DNA of 64,000 bases from Alloyangia mangrovi (GTDB lineage: Bacteria > Pseudomonadota > Alphaproteobacteria > Rhodobacterales > Rhodobacteraceae). How positions within the stretch are numbered: position 1 is the first letter of the stretch; each line of letters starts with the position of its first letter. The notes beneath the pieces were generated by a model. That model worked only from the letters and a program-made list of their open reading frames with translations. It had not been told where the DNA came from and did no database searches. This document shows positions 60,859 through 64,000 of this stretch, piece by piece. The stretch lies in NCBI RefSeq assembly GCF_002300555.2, contig NZ_NTHN02000001.1:1-64000 (forward strand), in the 5' to 3' direction. A program made the position numbers and the translations under genes.

Positions 60859-60892
60859 GACAAGGGTGAACGCTCATTATTACCGTTGTTGT

Positions 60893-61681
60893 ATGAGTGA
60901 CATGCCCCACAAACTCTCCCTCGCCCCCTTGGCGGCGCAATGGGAGGCAACCCCCGATACCGGGGTGAAATACCAGCGTCTGGCGGGGGCCTTCGCCGCT
61001 TGCATCCAGTCCGGCACTTACATGCCGGGCGGCCACCTGCCCAAGGAGACCGAGATCAGCGCCGCGCTGCCGGTGGGCCTGTCGACGGTGCAGAAGGCGC
61101 TGGCGCAGCTGGTCGAAGAGGGGCTGATCGTCCGCCGCCGCAAGCTCGGCAGCTTCATTGCCGACCTCAGCCATCAGGTGCCCGAGGTGCACGTCTACCG
61201 CTTCCGGGATCCGGCCACGGGTGCCGAGATGATGCCCTTCACCCGCGTGGTGCGGGTGCAGCGCGTGATCGCGGCGGAATACGGAGCGCTGCTGACCGGC
61301 TTCGACGCCGAGGAGGTGATGCGGCTCGATCGCCTGGTCTGGGTCTCGGGCGCGCCGCCGGCCTACAGCTCCTTCTTCATGCGCTGCGAGCACCACGTGG
61401 AAGAGCCCGGCGACCGGCCAGAGACGCTGCACGGGGCCTCTTACCACCGGATGCTCTGGGAGCGTTTCGGCATTCGCACCGCGCAGGTGCGGCACAGCGC
61501 GAGCGCCGAGCTGCTGTCGGGCCACGCCTGCGAGCAGCTCGATCTCGCTGCGCCGCATGTGGGGATGATCTGGGACGCCAGCGAATACGACCGCGACGGG
61601 CGGCTGCAGATCGTCCAGCGCTTCGAGCTGCCGCGCGGTCACCGGCCGATGGAGCTGGTCGAGGGCAAGACCGGCTTCTGA
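60893..61681 (+). CDS. GntR-family regulator (HutC subfamily)
   Basis: This regulator of about 262 aa has a winged HTH (GHLPKETEISAALPVGLSTV then QKALAQLVEEGLIVRRRKLG) and a UTRA-type effector domain from residue about 95. HutC-type proteins bind AACT/AGTT-like palindromes, and two such sites lie just upstream. It lies 39 bp before the tripartite transporter genes, in the same direction, and is divergent from the GGT fusion. It probably represses both until a glutamyl- or carboxylate-type ligand appears. Confidence 0.92.
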   Translation: MSDMPHKLSLAPLAAQWEATPDTGVKYQRLAGAFAACIQSGTYMPGGHLPKETEISAALPVGLSTVQKALAQLVEEGLIVRRRKLGSFIADLSHQVPEVHVYRFRDPATGAEMMPFTRVVRVQRVIAAEYGALLTGFDAEEVMRLDRLVWVSGAPPAYSSFFMRCEHHVEEPGDRPETLHGASYHRMLWERFGIRTAQVRHSASAELLSGHACEQLDLAAPHVGMIWDASEYDRDGRLQIVQRFELPRGHRPMELVEGKTGF

Positions 61682-61720
61682 GCCCAATTCAAAAACATGA
61701 ACACAACAGTGGAGATAGAC

Positions 61721-62659
61721 ATGAAAAGATCGCTTTTGATCGCCGCATCGATGCTGGCGCTGGCCAGCCCCGCCTTCGCCGAATGGCAGCCCGACGGTCC
61801 GATCCGGCTCTGGATCGGCTATGGTGCCGGCGGCGGCACCGACGTGCAGGGCCGCACGCTTGCCAAGGAGATCGAGGCCCGACGCGGCTGGAAGATCGTC
61901 CCCGAGAACAAGGCGGGCGAGGACGGAACGGTCATGTCGGCGCAGCTCAAGTCGGAGGCGCCGGACGGCCAGACGCTCGGCTTTGCAATCACCACCACCT
62001 ATGACTTCGCGCCGATGAACAGCGACAACCTCTCGCCCGAGGATTTCACCTATATCACCACCACCGCGGGCTCGCAGATGGCGGTGCTGGCGCGCGCTGA
62101 CAGCGGTTGGAACACGCTCGAGGACCTGCAGGCCGCAGCCGCCGGGGGCGAGCCGATCGTCTGGGCCAATTGGGGCACGCAGGTCGAGGCCGGGGCCGAA
62201 CTGGTGGCGCGCGGGCTGGGCATTACCGTCAACCACCTGCGCACGGAAGGTGGCAAGGGCGCGCTCAACGCGTTGGTATCGATGGATGCCAACGTCGGCT
62301 GGGGCGGCGGCGTGCAAAAACCGCTGGTCGAAGCCGGGGTGCTGAAGATCCTCGCCTCTGCCGAGACGACCCCGGTCGCGCTCGACCCCGAAAAGCCGAC
62401 GCTGAAGGACATGGGCATCGCGCTGAACCTCGGCTACCAGTACATCATAACCGCGCCCGCCGGCCTGCCGGACGAGATCCGCGACGAGATCGGCGCCGTG
62501 GTGGCCGAGATCCTCGCCGATCCCGAGAGCGAAACCCGCCAGTTTATCGAAAAGCAGTATCCGCCCGCGCCGATCGTCACCCAGGGCGACGCGCTGCGCG
62601 AGCAGATGCTCGCCACCTACGACTCCAACGTCGAGATGATGAAGGCCTTCGCGCAATGA
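61721..62659 (+). CDS. Tripartite tricarboxylate transporter substrate-binding protein (TctC family)
   Basis: This periplasmic receptor of about 312 aa has a signal peptide (MKRSLLIAASMLALASPAFA) and TctC features: GYGAGGGTDVQGRTLAKEIE (ligand loop), VENKAGEDG-like VPENKAGEDGTV, and VSMDANVGWGGG. ATG 61721 follows GGAGA. Unlike the other receptors here, it overlaps the next gene directly (ATGA at 62656), with no hairpin between. Confidence 0.93.
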   Translation: MKRSLLIAASMLALASPAFAEWQPDGPIRLWIGYGAGGGTDVQGRTLAKEIEARRGWKIVPENKAGEDGTVMSAQLKSEAPDGQTLGFAITTTYDFAPMNSDNLSPEDFTYITTTAGSQMAVLARADSGWNTLEDLQAAAAGGEPIVWANWGTQVEAGAELVARGLGITVNHLRTEGGKGALNALVSMDANVGWGGGVQKPLVEAGVLKILASAETTPVALDPEKPTLKDMGIALNLGYQYIITAPAGLPDEIRDEIGAVVAEILADPESETRQFIEKQYPPAPIVTQGDALREQMLATYDSNVEMMKAFAQ

Positions 62660-63292
62660 GCCGTCGTCCCGAGGAAACTGCGGCGGCTCCGGCTCCTGTT
62701 CCGGTTCCTGCCGGGCGCTGGAACCTCTGGATCGGGCTTGGCACGCTGGCCTTCGTGGCGCTGTGCCTGCTGGCCTGGTTTCCCCGGGACATCGGCAGCG
62801 GTTTCCTGCAGACCAATCTCACCGGGCGCACGGTGCCCGGTGACAGCTTCTTCCCGATCCTGCTTGTAGGCCTCATGGTGCCGCTTGCGGCGCTGCTGAT
62901 CCTGAGCCAGCTCGGAACGGCGCGCGGCGCGGACGGCGAGGAGGTCGGCAGCCTCGGCCCTGCCAACCTCGGCTTTCTCGGCCGGTCGCTGCTGCTGACC
63001 GCGGTCAGCCTGCTCGTGATGAACTGGACCGGTCCGGCGCTGGTCTGGCTGACCAACGCTCTGGGGCTCACCGCCTTCAGCGGCTATCGCGCGGCCTCGG
63101 CGAGCTTTCCCTTCGACGTTTCGGGCTTTTTTGGTCGGTGGCACGCTGCTGACCTGCGGCTTCATTCGGATCACCTGCCACAGGCTGCGGATGTCTGACG
63201 TGCTGGTTGCCGCGGCCACGGTCGCGGTGATGATCCTGATCTTCGACGGCCTTCTGGAGAATATCCAGCTGCCCCCGAACGCCGACCTCTGA
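62656..63292 (+). pseudogene. Tripartite tricarboxylate transporter small membrane subunit (TctB family; one frameshift, probably an assembly error)
   Basis: The small membrane subunit has four hydrophobic segments. The frame breaks at six T (63127-63132). Deleting one gives FDVSGFLVGGTLLTCGF, followed by an amphipathic link (RITCHRLRMSDVL) and a last membrane helix (AAATVAVMILIFDGLLENI), and ends at 63292, twelve bases before the TctA start. The corrected length is about 211 aa. Without correction the last helix is lost. Confidence 0.85.
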
Positions 63293-63303
63293 GGACCCCT
63301 TTC

Positions 63304-64000
63304 ATGGACCTACTCCTGCAATACGTCGGCCTCGGCGTGACTTCCGTGTTCCAGGGCGCCGACGGCGCGCTGCAATTTCTGCCGGTGCTGATGGTGTTGA
63401 TCGGGGTGCTGGTGGGCATCCTCATCGGCGCGGTGCCGGGAATGTCGGGGCCCTTTGCCATGGCCATCGCGCTGCCGATCCTCGTGTCGATCTTCGGCTA
63501 TGGCAACGATGCGCTCTACCCGGTGCTCGGCTGCCTGCTGGGCATCATGAAGGGCGCGACGGTGGGAGGGGCGGTGCCGGCGATCCTGTTCAAGACGCCG
63601 GGCACGCCCGACGCCTTCCTCACCACGCTCGACGGCTATCCGATGGCGCGCAAGGGGCAGGGCCGCAAGGCGATCCAGACCGCGCATTTCGCCTCGGTCA
63701 TGGGCGACAACTTCTCGGACATCGTGCTCTTCATCGCGGCCCCGGCCATCGCCGTGGCGGTTGAGCGCATCCTTGGCCTGCCGGAGAAGTCGGCGCTGAT
63801 CATCCTCTCGCTCTGCTTTATGGCCGCGGTGGTGGGCAAGGCCCCGCTGAAGGGGCTGATCGGCGGGCTGCTGGGGATGTTCGTCTCGCTCATCGGCTCG
63901 ACCATGTCGGGCAACGGCCCGAGACTGACCTTCGGCATCCCCGAACTCGGCAACGGGCTGCCGCTGACCTCGGCGGTGCTCGGGGTGCTGGTGGTCTCGG
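63304..64000 (+). CDS. Tripartite tricarboxylate transporter large membrane subunit (TctA family; partial)
   Basis: The large polytopic subunit is open to the window end (first 232 residues). It starts MDLLLQYVGLGVTSVFQGAD and has the TctA glycine-rich signature GILIGAVPGMSGPFAMAIAL and the segment KGATVGGAVPAILFKTPGTP (PGTP is the second TctA repeat motif). It completes the tripartite importer for a carboxylate whose identity may relate to the GGT-family enzyme. Confidence 0.93.
   Translation, partial: MDLLLQYVGLGVTSVFQGADGALQFLPVLMVLIGVLVGILIGAVPGMSGPFAMAIALPILVSIFGYGNDALYPVLGCLLGIMKGATVGGAVPAILFKTPGTPDAFLTTLDGYPMARKGQGRKAIQTAHFASVMGDNFSDIVLFIAAPAIAVAVERILGLPEKSALIILSLCFMAAVVGKAPLKGLIGGLLGMFVSLIGSTMSGNGPRLTFGIPELGNGLPLTSAVLGVLVVS

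Noticed and set aside
60797-62656. Minus-strand extension of the GGT fusion frame far upstream to 62656
   Set aside because: The added part runs antisense through gntR and tctC and has no protein-family features; the GGT start at 60796 matches the usual N-terminus.
1-64000. CRISPR arrays, tRNA/rRNA genes, insertion sequences, prophage or toxin-antitoxin genes
   Set aside because: Looked for on both strands; no array-like repeats, structural RNA signatures, transposases, integrases or paired toxin/antitoxin genes were recognised.

Overview
The window looks like part of a large secondary replicon (plasmid or chromid) of a GC-rich alphaproteobacterium, most likely a marine or soil member of the Rhodobacterales (Roseobacter/Paracoccus relatives). 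Evidence: a repABC replication/partition locus at 10.3-14.0 kb with two 16-bp parS-type palindromes, very high GC and third-position GC bias, dense ATGA-overlap operons, and a gene content dominated by solute-receptor transporters and catabolic enzymes. There is no rRNA, tRNA, CRISPR array, transposase or phage gene. The taxon call is inference from gene style, not from a marker gene.

Layout. 0.2-9.95 kb: a catabolic cluster with a MarR regulator, an IlvD/Edd-type Fe-S dehydratase, a TRAP transporter (PQM), a LysR regulator, an FAD oxidoreductase and two-subunit aconitase X. 10.0-14.5 kb: repA-repB-repC, a probable antisense RNA between repB and repC, and parS sites. 14.5-25 kb: fdhD and an FdhF/YdeP molybdoenzyme facing left; glycogen genes glgC-glgX and a three-subunit Mo aldehyde oxidoreductase facing right. 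25.1-28.9 kb: five tightly coupled genes forming an RsbR-RsbS-RsbT stressosome-like module with an ATPase/PP2C-type phosphatase and a protein joining an ATPase domain to an HWE/HisKA_2 kinase. 29-41 kb: an MmgE/PrpD gene, adh-lysR, and a branched-chain-amino-acid-type ABC transporter cotranscribed with an aldehyde dehydrogenase, an SDR and a methyltransferase. 40.8-46.9 kb (left-facing): marR, class I fumarase/mesaconase, acyl-CoA dehydrogenase, CaiB CoA-transferase, HTD2/mesaconyl-CoA-hydratase-like protein and a CitE lyase, together plausibly a mesaconate/itaconate/citramalate-type C5 route. 47-53.4 kb (right-facing): acyl-CoA ligase, enoyl-CoA hydratase, SDR and a second TRAP transporter. 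53.4-58.7 kb: a third TRAP system with a lipase-family hydrolase and a DUF3237 protein, divergent from a TetR. 58.7-64 kb: a gamma-glutamyltransferase-GAF fusion, a GntR regulator with two matching operator palindromes, and a tripartite tricarboxylate transporter (TctC-TctB-TctA) running off the window.

The genes work as self-contained uptake/catabolism/regulator units: five solute-receptor transporters of three families, each beside CoA, dehydratase, dehydrogenase or hydrolase enzymes and a local regulator. Four of the five receptor genes are separated from their permease genes by a GC-rich perfect hairpin without a T tract.

A sequence-quality signal runs through the window. Six genes (repA, glgC, mmgE/prpD, the acyl-CoA ligase, the enoyl-CoA hydratase twice, and tctB) are broken by exactly one extra base in a homopolymer. 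All seven breaks lie in runs of 6-8 identical bases, and removing one base restores a full-length family member each time. This reads as homopolymer overcalling in the assembly rather than real gene decay, so these genes should be treated as probably intact.
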